Below are positions 25,848 to 34,883 of a stretch of DNA of 64,000 nt, piece after piece; the first letter of the stretch is position 1, and each line of letters opens with the position of its first letter. The translations under genes were made by a program, and so were the position numbers. Under the pieces are notes generated by a model. It made no database searches. It had not been told where the DNA came from and was given only the letters and a program-made list of their open reading frames with translations. The stretch lies in contig JBBPIJ010000004.1 of NCBI GenBank assembly GCA_038040395.1, positions 124,001-188,000 on the forward strand. Direction: 5' to 3'. Source of the DNA: VAXT01 sp038040395 (GTDB taxonomy: Bacteria; Actinomycetota; Thermoleophilia; Gaiellales; Gaiellaceae).

Positions 25848-26517
25848 GGCGGCCCAGTTTAGTGGCTCGCCGACGACGCACGTACCAGGCGACTGCAAGC
25901 GCTACGAGCAAGACGCCGACCGTGATGTCCACGTACCGGAAGTTGTGATGGAACTCCTCATAACGGGATCCGAGCGCCCACCCTGCACCCGCGATCCCGA
26001 AGCACCAGGGCACGCAGCCGATCGCGGTCAGCACGGTGAAGCGGCCGAGCGGCATCCGCGCCAGGCCGGCCGGAATCGAGACGAACGAGCGGACGACGGG
26101 TGTCACACGGCCGAGGCAGACGGCCCAGTCGCCCCAGCGCTCGAACCATCGCTCGGCCCGGTCGAGGTTCTCGGGGCCGAGATGGAGCCAGCGACCACGG
26201 CGCTCGACGAGCGGACGGCCTCCGTAGTAGCCGACCCACCAGCCGAGCACGGAACCGACCGTGTTGCCTGCGACGCCCGCCAGTGCCATCGCCACGAAGC
26301 CCCAGAAGTGGGAGTCGATCCGCGAGCCGAAGAGCACGACGTGCTGGCCCGCGAACGCGCCCGCGGCGAGCGCGCCGGCGTAGAGCATCACGAGCTCGCT
26401 CGCGGCAGGAAGCACCGCGTCCACCAGCATCAGGAGGAAGACCGCATACATGCCGTGGTCGCCGACGAGGGAGGTCAGGGCGTCCGTCAGGGACGCGGTC
26501 ACCGAGGCCAACGGCAC
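25825..26517 (-). CDS. DedA-family membrane protein
   Basis: A 230-residue DedA/SNARE-associated (VTT-domain) protein, a group now linked to lipid flipping (undecaprenyl phosphate or phosphatidylethanolamine recycling). Signatures are the acidic DAVLPAASELVMLYAG near the N-terminus, GNTVGSVLGWWVGYYGG, and RVTPVVRSFVSIPAGLARMPLGRF, with about five membrane segments. GTG 26517 is preceded by TACAGT at 6 bases. Its place beside sugar-lipid genes fits a role in recycling the lipid carrier; this is inference. Confidence 0.9.
   Translation of the reverse strand: MPLASVTASLTDALTSLVGDHGMYAVFLLMLVDAVLPAASELVMLYAGALAAGAFAGQHVVLFGSRIDSHFWGFVAMALAGVAGNTVGSVLGWWVGYYGGRPLVERRGRWLHLGPENLDRAERWFERWGDWAVCLGRVTPVVRSFVSIPAGLARMPLGRFTVLTAIGCVPWCFGIAGAGWALGSRYEEFHHNFRYVDITVGVLLVALAVAWYVRRRRATKLGRRGSDPAR
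25856..25861 (-). promoter_or_regulatory. Probable -10 element (TAAACT) for the aminotransferase
   Basis: TAAACT on the minus strand, 8 bases before GTG 25847, located in the 3' end of the dedA-like gene. Confidence 0.4.
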
Positions 26518-26523
26518 CGCGGG

Positions 26524-26529
26524 ACTGTA
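26524..26529 (-). promoter_or_regulatory. Probable -10 element (TACAGT) for the dedA-like gene
   Basis: TACAGT on the minus strand, 6 bases before GTG 26517. Confidence 0.45.
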
Positions 26530-26547
26530 GCTGGAGCGCTCCCCGGG

Positions 26548-28275
26548 CTAGCGACGTGTGCGGTGGACGACGAAGCGGCGCTCGAGCTCTGACGGGCCGA
26601 AGGCGTTCGACGTCTGCACGCGCGCGACGTAGCGTCCCGAGAATGCCCGCACGCCGTTCCCGTAGCGGCCGTTCCAGCGGATCGTCGTCTGTCCCGCGCC
26701 GCGTCTCTGGCGAATCGTCCGCACGCGTGCGCCGCTCGCCGTCTCGATCGTGACCGTCACGAGCGCCGGATGCGCGAGCCGGAAGCCGACTCGCAGGTTG
26801 CCGCCGCTGCGGCGGACGACCATCCGCGTCGGGCGGACTCTCAGATAGCCGAGCGTGTTGTTGAGGTAGAAGACCCGCTCGACCTTCGACTGCTGAGCCT
26901 GGTCGTCCAGCGCGTTGATCACCCAGCGCCAGCGGCCCTCGGGCTCCGGCTCGCCCGCCGCCGTTCGACCGGACCACGTGAGCCTGTAGAGGCCTGGCCC
27001 GCGCTCACCGGTCTGCGTCTGCCGCGGGATCCGGTCGGGGCCGATGAGGCTCGCCGTGACGGTCGAGGGCCGCACGAGCTTGTAGCTCAACGATTGCACC
27101 TCGGCGACGCCGTCGCCGTTCGGAGACACGACCGGCTGTGCCGCCGGGGGTGCATGAACGCCGTAGTAGAAGACGAAGAGCCCGTCCGCGACTGCTCGCT
27201 CGCCGCCGGGATCGGACGGCCTGTTCAGGAGCCGTCCGTCGAAGGCCATCGTCGTCGAGCCTCCCGCGTCGAGCCCGCTCGCGGTCACCGCGCCGAGCCG
27301 GACCATCGTTTGCGCCAACTCGAAATTGGTCAGGCCGGTGCTGTAGCCCGGCTGGCGGCCGTCGACCGCGACGAGAATAATGCGCCCGTCTGCGCGCTGG
27401 CCGACCGCGGTTCGCGGATGGCGGAGCGAAAGCTGGCTGCTCGTGAACGACTCGAGGGCCCTGAAGACCGGCTGGCGGTCGCGGACGATCAACGGTCCGC
27501 CGCCGACGGCGTCGACGACGCCGCCCCATTGCGGCCGCAGCACGATGCGAGCGGTCACGATCTGACCGACAGGCGCCTCCGATGCGAGCCGGCCGGCCGA
27601 GACCCCGCGGCCGACGAGCACGGCGCCGTTCGGCGGGATCGGCGTGCGCCCAGCGGGCTTCGCGGCAACCACGGTCCCGCTCAGATCGGTGAACGGGGTG
27701 GCCGGTGGGAATGTGTCGAGCGTGATCTCGACGGTGTTGTCCGCCGCCGGAGTCGTCGGCCCCCAGGCCGGAGTGAAGAGCGAGACGCCCTCCGGGCCGG
27801 GGCGCTGGTTGAGGTTGTTGAGGGGACGCCTCTGACTCGAGCCCTGCCAGGTCCCGAGCATGGCGACCTGCTGCACGAGTATGCGGCCGTCGTCGGTGAT
27901 GCCGACACTCGACCGCTTCGGATGAGGCGGCGCCTTGAGCACGCCCGATGCCATGAACATGCCGCTCGGCAAGCCCTCGTCCCAGGTGAAGAGATCGGCG
28001 TTGACGCCCCCGACGGTCGCGCTCGCCGAAACGCGCCTCTGCATCGACGTGACCGTCTCGCGGCCCTGAATGAGATTGTTCGAGAGGACGGGGCGGAGCG
28101 CGTACAGCCCACCCGGGCGCGGAGCAGTCATGACGTGGATCACTTCGGGCCCGTGCGGCGTGAACACGAGCTGGCGCTCGTAGGTGACACCAGGCGTCAG
28201 CGACACCCGGCCCGCACCGGCGGACGGCGCGAACAGCACCGCAAGAAGCGCTGCAATGAGGATTCTTCGGAGCAC
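26548..28275 (-). CDS. Secreted phosphodiester glycosidase (NAGPA) protein with FlgD-like Ig domains
   Basis: A 575-residue exported protein with a signal peptide (residues 1-21, ending SAGAG). The central part (about 60-360) matches the NAGPA/phosphodiester glycosidase domain: GVNADLF near its start, then DAVGGGPLIVRD, RTAVGQRADGRIILVAVDGRQ and SGLDAGGSTTMAFDGRL. The C-terminal ~200 residues hold two FlgD-like Ig units (TWSGRTAAGEP and RWNGRYGNGV). The likely role is cleavage of phosphodiester-linked sugars in the cell envelope. Starts with GTG; upstream 28276-28411 (136 bases) shows nothing else. Confidence 0.82.
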   Translation of the reverse strand: MLRRILIAALLAVLFAPSAGAGRVSLTPGVTYERQLVFTPHGPEVIHVMTAPRPGGLYALRPVLSNNLIQGRETVTSMQRRVSASATVGGVNADLFTWDEGLPSGMFMASGVLKAPPHPKRSSVGITDDGRILVQQVAMLGTWQGSSQRRPLNNLNQRPGPEGVSLFTPAWGPTTPAADNTVEITLDTFPPATPFTDLSGTVVAAKPAGRTPIPPNGAVLVGRGVSAGRLASEAPVGQIVTARIVLRPQWGGVVDAVGGGPLIVRDRQPVFRALESFTSSQLSLRHPRTAVGQRADGRIILVAVDGRQPGYSTGLTNFELAQTMVRLGAVTASGLDAGGSTTMAFDGRLLNRPSDPGGERAVADGLFVFYYGVHAPPAAQPVVSPNGDGVAEVQSLSYKLVRPSTVTASLIGPDRIPRQTQTGERGPGLYRLTWSGRTAAGEPEPEGRWRWVINALDDQAQQSKVERVFYLNNTLGYLRVRPTRMVVRRSGGNLRVGFRLAHPALVTVTIETASGARVRTIRQRRGAGQTTIRWNGRYGNGVRAFSGRYVARVQTSNAFGPSELERRFVVHRTRR

Positions 28276-28411
28276 GACCCTGCCCGAGGCTAGCGAAAGC
28301 CCAAGAAGGAGTCCTCAGGATTTACATCTTTCGAACCGGAATCAGCGGCGCCCGCGGCTTACCGTGAGGGCAATTCGCGTGTTCGTGTAGAGCGGCGTGC
28401 CCGCGCGAGCG

Positions 28412-29491
28412 CTAGTTCCAGACGCGCACGTCGCGGTACAGCGTGTCGCGCTGCACCGGGGTCTTGCCGAGGGCCTTGATCGCGCGGATGAAATCGTCCG
28501 TGGAGGCGCGATGCGTCGTCCCGGCCGCCGAGACGACGTTCTCCTCGATCATCACCGAGCCGAGGTCGTCCGCGCCGAAGCCGAGGGCGACCTGGCCGAC
28601 CTTCATCCCCTGCGTCACCCACGACGACTGGATGTGGTCGACGTTGTCGAGGTAGATCCGGCTCACCGCCTGCGTGAGCAGATACTCGACCGAGGTCGGG
28701 TGATGCGTGACGAGCGGCGCGAGCCGCGTGCCGTCCGGCTGGAACGTCCAGGAGATGAAGGCGCGGAACCCGCGGGTCTCGTCCTGGAGCTCCCGGATCT
28801 TGCGCATGTGCTCGATCCGCTCGGCAAGCGTCTCGACATGGCCGTACATCATCGTGGCCGTCGTCGACATGCCCAGGCGGTGCGCATGGCGCATGACGTT
28901 CAACCAGTCCGCGGTCTTCGTCTTCTTCGGCGCGATCACGTCGCGGACGCGGTCGACCAGGATCTCCGCCCCGCCGCCGGGGATCGAGTCGAGGCCCGAG
29001 TCGCGCAGGCGCGTCAGCGTGGCCGGAACGCTGAGCTTGGAGCGGCGAGCGATGTGCTGGATCTCGGGCGGGGAGAGCGCGTGCAGGTGAATCGGGTAGC
29101 GCTCCTTGATCGAGCGGAAGAGGTCCTCGTAGTAGTCGATCGCGAGATCGGGGTGGTGGCCGCCCTGCATGAGGACGCCGGTGCCGCCGATCGCGAGCGT
29201 CTCCTCGATCTTCTTGAAGATGATCGTCTTCGGCAGCAGGTAGCCCTCGGCGCGATCGCCGGGGCGGCGATAGAACGCGCAGAAGTCGCAGTCGGTGACG
29301 CAGACGTTCGTGTAGTTGACGTTCCGGTCGATGATGAACGTGATCCGGCCGGCGTCGGTGCGCCGCGCTCGGAGCGCCTCCGCGGCCTTCCCGATCGCGA
29401 CGAGGTCCTTCGACTCGAGGAGCGCCAACGCCTCGGCGTCGGTGATCCGCTCGCCTTCGAGCGCCTTGTCGAGAACCTCGGCAACGCTCAT
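28412..29491 (-). CDS. mqnC: Cyclic dehypoxanthinyl futalosine synthase
   Basis: A 359-residue radical SAM enzyme that cyclises dehypoxanthinyl futalosine in the futalosine pathway to menaquinone. The cluster motif is CVTDCDFC (CxxxCxxC, about residue 64), with the family landmarks GGHHPDL, SIPGGGAEIL and MMYGHVET. The ATG overlaps the mqnA stop (ATGA). It ends the long menaquinone/respiration gene series. Confidence 0.95.
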   Translation of the reverse strand: MSVAEVLDKALEGERITDAEALALLESKDLVAIGKAAEALRARRTDAGRITFIIDRNVNYTNVCVTDCDFCAFYRRPGDRAEGYLLPKTIIFKKIEETLAIGGTGVLMQGGHHPDLAIDYYEDLFRSIKERYPIHLHALSPPEIQHIARRSKLSVPATLTRLRDSGLDSIPGGGAEILVDRVRDVIAPKKTKTADWLNVMRHAHRLGMSTTATMMYGHVETLAERIEHMRKIRELQDETRGFRAFISWTFQPDGTRLAPLVTHHPTSVEYLLTQAVSRIYLDNVDHIQSSWVTQGMKVGQVALGFGADDLGSVMIEENVVSAAGTTHRASTDDFIRAIKALGKTPVQRDTLYRDVRVWN

Positions 29492-30249
29492 GCCGGCACG
29501 ACCTCGCCTTGGATGAAGCGGAGGTCCGGGATGCGCTCTAGCTGGCCCGCGTCGTGGGCGAGCTCCATGAAGGTGAAGAGGCCGGCGCGCTCGCGCGGGC
29601 CGAACCGATAGCGCAGCTTCTCGAAGTAGCGCGCGAGGAAGCCCGGCGGATAGCCGTAGCGCTCACTCGCCTCACGGGCGAGCACCTCCGGCTCGGAGCG
29701 AGCCTGGCGCACGGAGGCGACAAGGGCGTCCTCGAGCTCGTTGATCCCCTCCGGCGGTGGGTCGAGCGTCGCCCAGACGGCGAAGACCATCGGCAACCCC
29801 GTGCGCTCGGTCCACATTCGGCCGAGGTCGTGGTGCGGGGTCGGATCCTCGAAGGCGCTCCGCAGCGCCGCGTCGCCGATCAGGAGCTTGCCGTCGGCCT
29901 CTTCGTCGAACGGAACCTGTCGGGCCTCGGGGAGAAGGACCCGCGCGAGCACGACGGAGGTCGCACTCTCGGGCGTGACAGCGACGCTCCGAATGCGCTC
30001 CAGCGGCACCGAGGAGACAAGCTGGATCGAGTCGACCGCGCCCTCGGAGGAGACGCAGAGGCGGGGCAGGAGCCTGAGGCGATCGGCGTTCCGCGCCCAC
30101 TCGATCGACGGGATCGGCGCCACGTCGACCTCGCCGGCGAGGAGGGCCCGCGCGAGCTCGGTCGGCACCCCGGGGACCTCTTCGACCTCGGCATCGAGCC
30201 GGTGGAAGACCGGCGCCATGTTCACGTACGAGATCCGGCCGAGCCTCAC
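29488..30249 (-). CDS. mqnA: Chorismate dehydratase
   Basis: A 253-residue MqnA-type protein of the periplasmic-binding-protein fold that removes water from chorismate, the entry step of the futalosine pathway. It shows the N-terminal RISYVNMAPVF, LARALLAGEVDVAPIPSIE and LLIGDAAL. GTG 30249 is chosen because it begins at the first strand and overlaps the preceding stop (GTGA). MqnD, a homologue, is absent from the window. Confidence 0.92.
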   Translation of the reverse strand: MRLGRISYVNMAPVFHRLDAEVEEVPGVPTELARALLAGEVDVAPIPSIEWARNADRLRLLPRLCVSSEGAVDSIQLVSSVPLERIRSVAVTPESATSVVLARVLLPEARQVPFDEEADGKLLIGDAALRSAFEDPTPHHDLGRMWTERTGLPMVFAVWATLDPPPEGINELEDALVASVRQARSEPEVLAREASERYGYPPGFLARYFEKLRYRFGPRERAGLFTFMELAHDAGQLERIPDLRFIQGEVVPA

Positions 30250-30596
30250 GCGATACCCGTCCTCAAGATTGTTCGGGCGTGCTGAAGCCAGTCGCGAATC
30301 TCCCATCCATCAAGCACAGGCGAGTAGCCCGCGGTCAGGCGCTCGACAATCTCAGTGAGTTGCCGAGATTCAAGATCGCTGGCGAGGAGCTCGTTGATCT
30401 CCTGGACAGCACCGCCGACCTGCTGCGGTCCCTGACCTTGAGCTGCATCGCGAAGAGCTGCGTCGGGTGACTCGAAGTCAAGATCGAAATCCTGGTGAAG
30501 ATAGCCACCGAGGACCTGGCGTAGATTCGGGTACTGCTCGACTCGGTCGCTCTGCACCGGCTTCAGTTCCCGCCGCTTCCGCCCCAGCCTCACCAT
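30246..30596 (-). CDS. CdiI-like contact-dependent growth inhibition immunity protein
   Basis: A 116-residue protein whose core YPNLRQVLGGYLHQDFDLD, with the following PDAALRD helix, matches the CdiI_2 type immunity family by eye. Such proteins neutralise a toxin delivered by contact. Here no toxin or secretion gene is near: the gene sits inside the menaquinone operon, overlapping mqnE by 7 bases and mqnA by 4. Its codon use appears more AT-rich than its neighbours, suggesting a later arrival. Whether it still acts as an immunity protein or has been recruited is unknown. Confidence 0.75.
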   Translation of the reverse strand: MVRLGRKRRELKPVQSDRVEQYPNLRQVLGGYLHQDFDLDFESPDAALRDAAQGQGPQQVGGAVQEINELLASDLESRQLTEIVERLTAGYSPVLDGWEIRDWLQHARTILRTGIA

Positions 30597-31705
30597 CGGC
30601 GGATCTCGTTGTAGAGCGTGTCCCGCTGCACCGGAATTCGGCCGGCTTCCTGCACGACGCGGACGAGCTCGTCGATCTTCTGCTCGGTCTCGGTCTCCGC
30701 GCCGGCGGCGTGGAAGATCTCCTCCCGGACGACCGTCCCCTGCACGTCGTTCGCGCCGAAATGGAGCGCGATCTGGGTCAGCGGCAGGCCCATCATGATC
30801 CAGTAGGCCTTCACGTTCGGGACGTTGTCGAGCAGGAGGCGCGAGACCGCGATCATCTTCAGGTCGTCCGAGCCCGCCGTGTGCTTCCAGCCTCGCTTCT
30901 CGAAGACGGTGTTCTCGGGATGGAACGCGAGCGGGATGAAGGCGAGGAAGCCGCCCGTCTCGTCCTGGAGGTCTCGGAGCCGGAGGAGGTGGTCGACGCG
31001 CTCCTCGTAGGTCTCGACGTGCCCGTAGAGGATCGTGCAGTGCGTGGGGATGCCGAGCGCGTGCGCCGTGCGGTGGACGTGGAACCAGTTGTCGGGGTGC
31101 TCCTTACCGGGCGCGACGAGGCGCCGCACGCGCTCGGCGAAGACCTCGGCGCCGCCGCCGGGGAGCGAGCCGAGACCGGCGTCGCGCAGTTCGCGCAGCA
31201 CCTCCTCGTGCGTGAGCCCGGAGAGCTTCGTCATGTGGTGGATCTCGCTCGCCGTGAACAGCTTCAGGTGCACGTCCGGCATCGCCTCATGCAGCTGGCG
31301 GACGATCTCGACGTAGTACGAGAAGTCGACGTGCGGGCTCTCGCCGCCGACCATGTGGATCTCGGTGAACCCGGTGAGCTCGCGCTGGCGAAGCGCGTCC
31401 TCGACGAGCTGCTCCGCGGTGTAGGTGTACGCGCCCTCCTGCTTCTGCGTGACCGCGAAGGCGCAGAACTTGCATTTCACGCGACAGACGTTCGTCTGGT
31501 TCAGGTACAGGTTCTGGACGAAGTAGACCTCGTCGGTGCCGCCGCGCTGCCGCCGCGCCAGGTCGGCGAGCTCGCCGAGCCACAGGAGGTCGTCCGACTC
31601 CATGAGTGCGAGCCCGTCCTCGAGGTCGAGCCGCTCGCCGGCCTCCACCTTCTCGCGGATCGGCTCCAGCACGCTACGCGTCAAATGTTCACGCAGAACT
31701 GCCAC
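30590..31705 (-). CDS. mqnE: Aminofutalosine synthase
   Basis: A 371-residue radical SAM enzyme that joins the MqnA product to SAM-derived adenosine. Cluster motif CRVKCKFC (about 74-81), with HMVGGESPHV, SLPGGGAEVF and ILYGHVET following. It parallels MqnC in layout, as expected of sister families. GTG 31705 shares one base with the preceding stop codon (TAGTG). Confidence 0.95.
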   Translation of the reverse strand: MAVLREHLTRSVLEPIREKVEAGERLDLEDGLALMESDDLLWLGELADLARRQRGGTDEVYFVQNLYLNQTNVCRVKCKFCAFAVTQKQEGAYTYTAEQLVEDALRQRELTGFTEIHMVGGESPHVDFSYYVEIVRQLHEAMPDVHLKLFTASEIHHMTKLSGLTHEEVLRELRDAGLGSLPGGGAEVFAERVRRLVAPGKEHPDNWFHVHRTAHALGIPTHCTILYGHVETYEERVDHLLRLRDLQDETGGFLAFIPLAFHPENTVFEKRGWKHTAGSDDLKMIAVSRLLLDNVPNVKAYWIMMGLPLTQIALHFGANDVQGTVVREEIFHAAGAETETEQKIDELVRVVQEAGRIPVQRDTLYNEIRRW

Positions 31706-32616
31706 TACGCGGTCCTCTCGACGACGGCGTCCGCGATCGAATCGAGCTCGGCACGGGCATCGACTCCGTCGAGGTGGGTTCGCGCCTGCTCCGCGTAGCT
31801 GCGCGCCACCTCTTGCGCCTCCTCGATCGCGCCGCTCGCGGCGACGCGTAGCATCGCTCCGTCGAGTGAGCCGCCCGCGAGAGCCCGTCGCACGACCTCG
31901 TCCTCCTGGGCGGCGAGGAGGAGCGGCAGCGTCGGGATTCCCTCGCGCAGGTCGGTGCCGGCGATCTTCCCTGTCTCCACGGTCTGTCCGGCGCAGTCGA
32001 GGCAGTCGTCGATGATCTGGAAGGCGATGCCGAGCGCGAGGCCGAAGGCTCCCAGCTCGGCGCGGCGGCTCCCGAGCAGGCAGGCGGCCTCGAAAAGCTT
32101 TGCGGTCTTCAGCGTGCAGCGCTCCAGGTATTCCTCGACCGTGGTGTCGGGGCGACGCCGCTGTCCCCGCTCGAGCGCCTCGCCGCGGACGAGGGCGAGC
32201 GCGGAGTCGGCGAGGATGCCGACGCCCTCCGCATCGCCGGTCGCAGCGAGCTCGGCGAAGGCACGGGCGAAGAGATAGACGCCTCCCGCGCTCGCGGCCT
32301 CAGGCCCGTACGCCGACCAGACGGATGCCCGGCCGCGGCGCAACTCCGCGCCGTCGATCAGGTCGTCGTGGACGAGGCTCGCCATGTGGACGAGCTCGAT
32401 CGCGACGCCGGCTGCGACCGGCGGATCGTCGTCCTGGGGAGCCGTGAGAAAGACGAGGAGCGGGCGGAGCCGCTTGCCTCCGGAGGAGAGCGCCTCGCTC
32501 CCGATCTCCGCCACGAGCCCCGGCCTGGCGGCCACGGCTTCGGCCAGCTGGTCTTCGAGCCGGTCGAGATAGGCGTCGAGGCCGGGCGCGGCACGAAGGG
32601 TCGCGATCGCGCTCAC
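31705..32616 (-). CDS. Polyprenyl diphosphate synthase (menaquinone side chain)
   Basis: A 303-residue trans-prenyl transferase that builds the isoprenoid tail. The first aspartate motif is VHDDLID (DDxxD) after GGKRLRPLL, the second is QIIDDCLD. Chain length cannot be fixed from sequence. GTG 32616 overlaps the menG stop (GTGA). Surrounded by menaquinone genes, so the product is most likely the quinone tail. Confidence 0.93.
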   Translation of the reverse strand: MSAIATLRAAPGLDAYLDRLEDQLAEAVAARPGLVAEIGSEALSSGGKRLRPLLVFLTAPQDDDPPVAAGVAIELVHMASLVHDDLIDGAELRRGRASVWSAYGPEAASAGGVYLFARAFAELAATGDAEGVGILADSALALVRGEALERGQRRRPDTTVEEYLERCTLKTAKLFEAACLLGSRRAELGAFGLALGIAFQIIDDCLDCAGQTVETGKIAGTDLREGIPTLPLLLAAQEDEVVRRALAGGSLDGAMLRVAASGAIEEAQEVARSYAEQARTHLDGVDARAELDSIADAVVERTA

Positions 32617-33296
32617 CGGGCAGTCCCCGTGTGGAGGGCGACGATTCCGCCGGCGAAGAGACGCCAGCGGATCTCGTCGAAGCCGGCGTCGTCGAGCAGC
32701 TTCGCGAGCCCCTCCGGCGCGGGGAACCGCCGCACGCTCGCCGGCAGGTACGAGTAGGCGGCGCCGCCCGGCAGGATCTTCCCCGCGAGCGGGATGACCC
32801 CGTCGAACCAGAAGCGGTAGAAGGGCGCGAGCAGGCCGGTGGGCCGCGTGATCTCGAGGATCGCGAGGCGTCCTCCGGGCTTCAGCACGCGTCGGAGCTC
32901 GGCGAGCCCGCGCTCGAGGTCGTCGAGGTTGCGGACGCCGAAGCCGATGGTCGCCACGTCGAACGACCCGTTGGGGAACGGGAGCGCGAGCGCGTCGCCG
33001 GAGACCCACTCGAGGTCCGGATTCTTCTCGCGTGCGCGCGCGAGCATCGGCTCGGAGAAGTCGAGGCCCGTGACGGTGCCGCCCGCCTCGGCCGCCGCGA
33101 TCGCGAGGTCTCCCGTCCCGCAACAGGCGTCGAGCACGCGATCGCCGGGTCGCACGACCGCCGCGGCGGCACGCTCGCGCCAGCGCCGGTCGAGGCCGGC
33201 CGTCATCAGCCGGTTCATCGCGTCGTAGACCGGCGCGATGCGATCGAACATGCGCCGAACCCCCTCCGGCGGAAGCATCCCGGTCTGCGTCGTCAC
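32613..33296 (-). CDS. menG: Demethylmenaquinone methyltransferase
   Basis: A 227-residue MenG/UbiE methyltransferase, the last step of menaquinone synthesis. It carries RMFDRIAPVYDAMNRLM, the SAM motif VLDACCGTGDLA, and GFGVRNLDDLERGL. GTG 33296 (GTGA overlap with ubiX) is preferred over ATG 33308, in line with neighbouring overlaps. Confidence 0.94.
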   Translation of the reverse strand: MTTQTGMLPPEGVRRMFDRIAPVYDAMNRLMTAGLDRRWRERAAAAVVRPGDRVLDACCGTGDLAIAAAEAGGTVTGLDFSEPMLARAREKNPDLEWVSGDALALPFPNGSFDVATIGFGVRNLDDLERGLAELRRVLKPGGRLAILEITRPTGLLAPFYRFWFDGVIPLAGKILPGGAAYSYLPASVRRFPAPEGLAKLLDDAGFDEIRWRLFAGGIVALHTGTAR

Positions 33297-33901
33297 GCGT
33301 CGCCCCATGGCTTGACGAGCGTCGTGTCGAGGCCGAGTTGCGCGAGACAGCGGCCGGCGACGAAGTCGACGAGGTCGTCGATGGTCTCTGCTCCGTGGTA
33401 GAAGCCCGGAGCGGCGAAGAGGATGACCGCCCCCGCCTGACGCAGCTTCAAGAGGTTCTCGAGATGGATCGTCGAGAGCGGCGTCTCGCGCGGGACGAGG
33501 ACGAGCTTCCGCCCCTCCTTGAGCGCGACGCCCGCGGCTCGGTGGATCAGGTTCGCCTCGCCGCCGGTCGCGATCGTGCCCGCGGTCGCCATTGAGCAGG
33601 GGCACACGACGTAACCGTCGACGCTGGCCGACCCGCTCGCGTACGGCGCCGTGTAGTCGTGCGGGTCGTAGACCGTCGCCGCGGCGCCGGCCCGCTCCGT
33701 GAACCGCGCGAGCACCTCGTCCCGCGGCAGCTGCGGATCGCCGTACAGCTCGGTCGCGAGCACCTGCACGCCGGCCGCCGAAGCGCAGATGCCGACCTCG
33801 CAGTCGGCCGCCGCAAGCGAATCGACGAGACGCGAAGCGTACGGCGCTCCGGACGCGCCGGTGATGCCGAGGAAGATGCGCAGTGGCTCGCCCGGCGTCA
33901 T
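33293..33901 (-). CDS. ubiX: Flavin prenyltransferase
   Basis: A 202-residue UbiX that prenylates FMN to make the cofactor of UbiD decarboxylases. Motifs: FLGITGASGAPYA at the N-terminus, CPCSMATAGTIATG, and VLVPRETPLSTIHLEN. It would activate the UbiD encoded at 36650-38149; in futalosine organisms this pair has been assigned to the decarboxylation step. ATG 33901 has AGGAG seven bases upstream, so translation starts anew after a 142-base gap. Confidence 0.94.
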   Translation of the reverse strand: MTPGEPLRIFLGITGASGAPYASRLVDSLAAADCEVGICASAAGVQVLATELYGDPQLPRDEVLARFTERAGAAATVYDPHDYTAPYASGSASVDGYVVCPCSMATAGTIATGGEANLIHRAAGVALKEGRKLVLVPRETPLSTIHLENLLKLRQAGAVILFAAPGFYHGAETIDDLVDFVAGRCLAQLGLDTTLVKPWGDA

Positions 33902-33953
33902 TGCCGAGCTCCTGGCGTGCGAGAAGCAAGCCAGGGTAGGACGCAGGGAGCGT

Positions 33954-33971
33954 CCAGGCTACTCAGCCTGG
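33954..33971. repeat. Hairpin CCAGGCT-ACTC-AGCCTGG upstream of ubiX
   Basis: Seven-base perfect arms with a 4-base loop in the gap between the cytochrome genes and ubiX. It may be part of a terminator/leader region separating the two gene groups. Confidence 0.4.
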
Positions 33972-33989
33972 GCGCGACTGAGGACACCG

Positions 33990-34016
33990 CCTGGCGCAGT
34001 CTTATCGCGCGCCAGG
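33990..34016. terminator. Hairpin after the cytochrome b/c gene
   Basis: Eight-base perfect arms CCTGGCGC / GCGCCAGG with an 11-base loop, 28 bases beyond the qcrC stop on the minus strand. It lacks a T-run; a weak terminator or processing site. Confidence 0.4.
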
Positions 34017-34043
34017 GGCCGGCGAAGGGCGCCGGGCGAGCCA

Positions 34044-34883
34044 CTACTTCGAGCCTTTGGATTCCTCGAGGAACGCCCCGAGGCGCCGCAGGTTCGCGTC
34101 GCCGAGACCTTCTGGCCCCCCGAACTTCGGCATCACGTTGTTGCCGAACTTCGACGGGTCAGCGACGTAGTCGGCGAAACCCTGGACGCCACGGTTCGAG
34201 GTCTTACCGATCTCGGACAGGTCCGGCGCCCCTAGGTTCGTCGTGCCCGCGCCGAGATACGTGTGGCAGTTCTGGCAGCCGACCTTGGCGAAGATCGTCG
34301 CGCCCGCGACCGCATCCGGATTGTCGGCGAAGCCCTGCGTCTCGCCCCATGTGCGAACCACGTCGATACTGGCGCCCGGCTCCTTGGCCGTCGCGCCCAG
34401 GTAGCTCAGCGCCCCCATCGAGATGATCGTCAGCACCGCCGCGACCATCGCGACCGGCCTGCGCAGAGGCCGCCGCTCGCGGCTCACGTCCAGGAACGGG
34501 AACGCGAGCAGGAGCACGAGCGCCATCGTCGGCACGATGACGGTGCCGAGGATGACCGAGTCCGGCCACTTGAAGACCCGCAGCAGGTAGAAGAGGAAGT
34601 AGAAGTACCAGTCGGGACGCGGAGTGAAGCTCGTCGTCCCGGGATCCGCCTTGTCGTCGTAGAGCCTCCCGAACCAGCCGGAAGTCGATGCTGCCTCCGG
34701 GTCGGGCCCCTCGTCGGAAGTGAACTTCCAGATGATGGTGATGGCGACGATCAGGCAGACCACGAACAGGCTCATCACCGTGTCGTGGAACATCGCGAAC
34801 GGGTAGAACGGCTTCCCGCGCGCCTTCACGTCCCGCTTGTACTGCTGGAACTCGGCCCGCCGCTCCTCGAGTCTTCTGTTCAT
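34044..34883 (-). CDS. qcrC: Menaquinol-cytochrome c reductase, cytochrome b/c fusion subunit
   Basis: A 279-residue fusion. The N-terminal ~185 residues are the C-terminal part of cytochrome b (subunit IV type, three helices) with PDWYF at the quinol-oxidation site in place of PEWY, typical for low-potential menaquinol. The C-terminal ~90 residues are a cytochrome c domain with CQNCH (haem attachment) and a late Met (NVMPKF) as likely axial ligand. The plan matches Bacillus QcrC. ATG overlaps the qcrB stop (ATGA). Confidence 0.93.
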   Translation of the reverse strand: MNRRLEERRAEFQQYKRDVKARGKPFYPFAMFHDTVMSLFVVCLIVAITIIWKFTSDEGPDPEAASTSGWFGRLYDDKADPGTTSFTPRPDWYFYFLFYLLRVFKWPDSVILGTVIVPTMALVLLLAFPFLDVSRERRPLRRPVAMVAAVLTIISMGALSYLGATAKEPGASIDVVRTWGETQGFADNPDAVAGATIFAKVGCQNCHTYLGAGTTNLGAPDLSEIGKTSNRGVQGFADYVADPSKFGNNVMPKFGGPEGLGDANLRRLGAFLEESKGSK

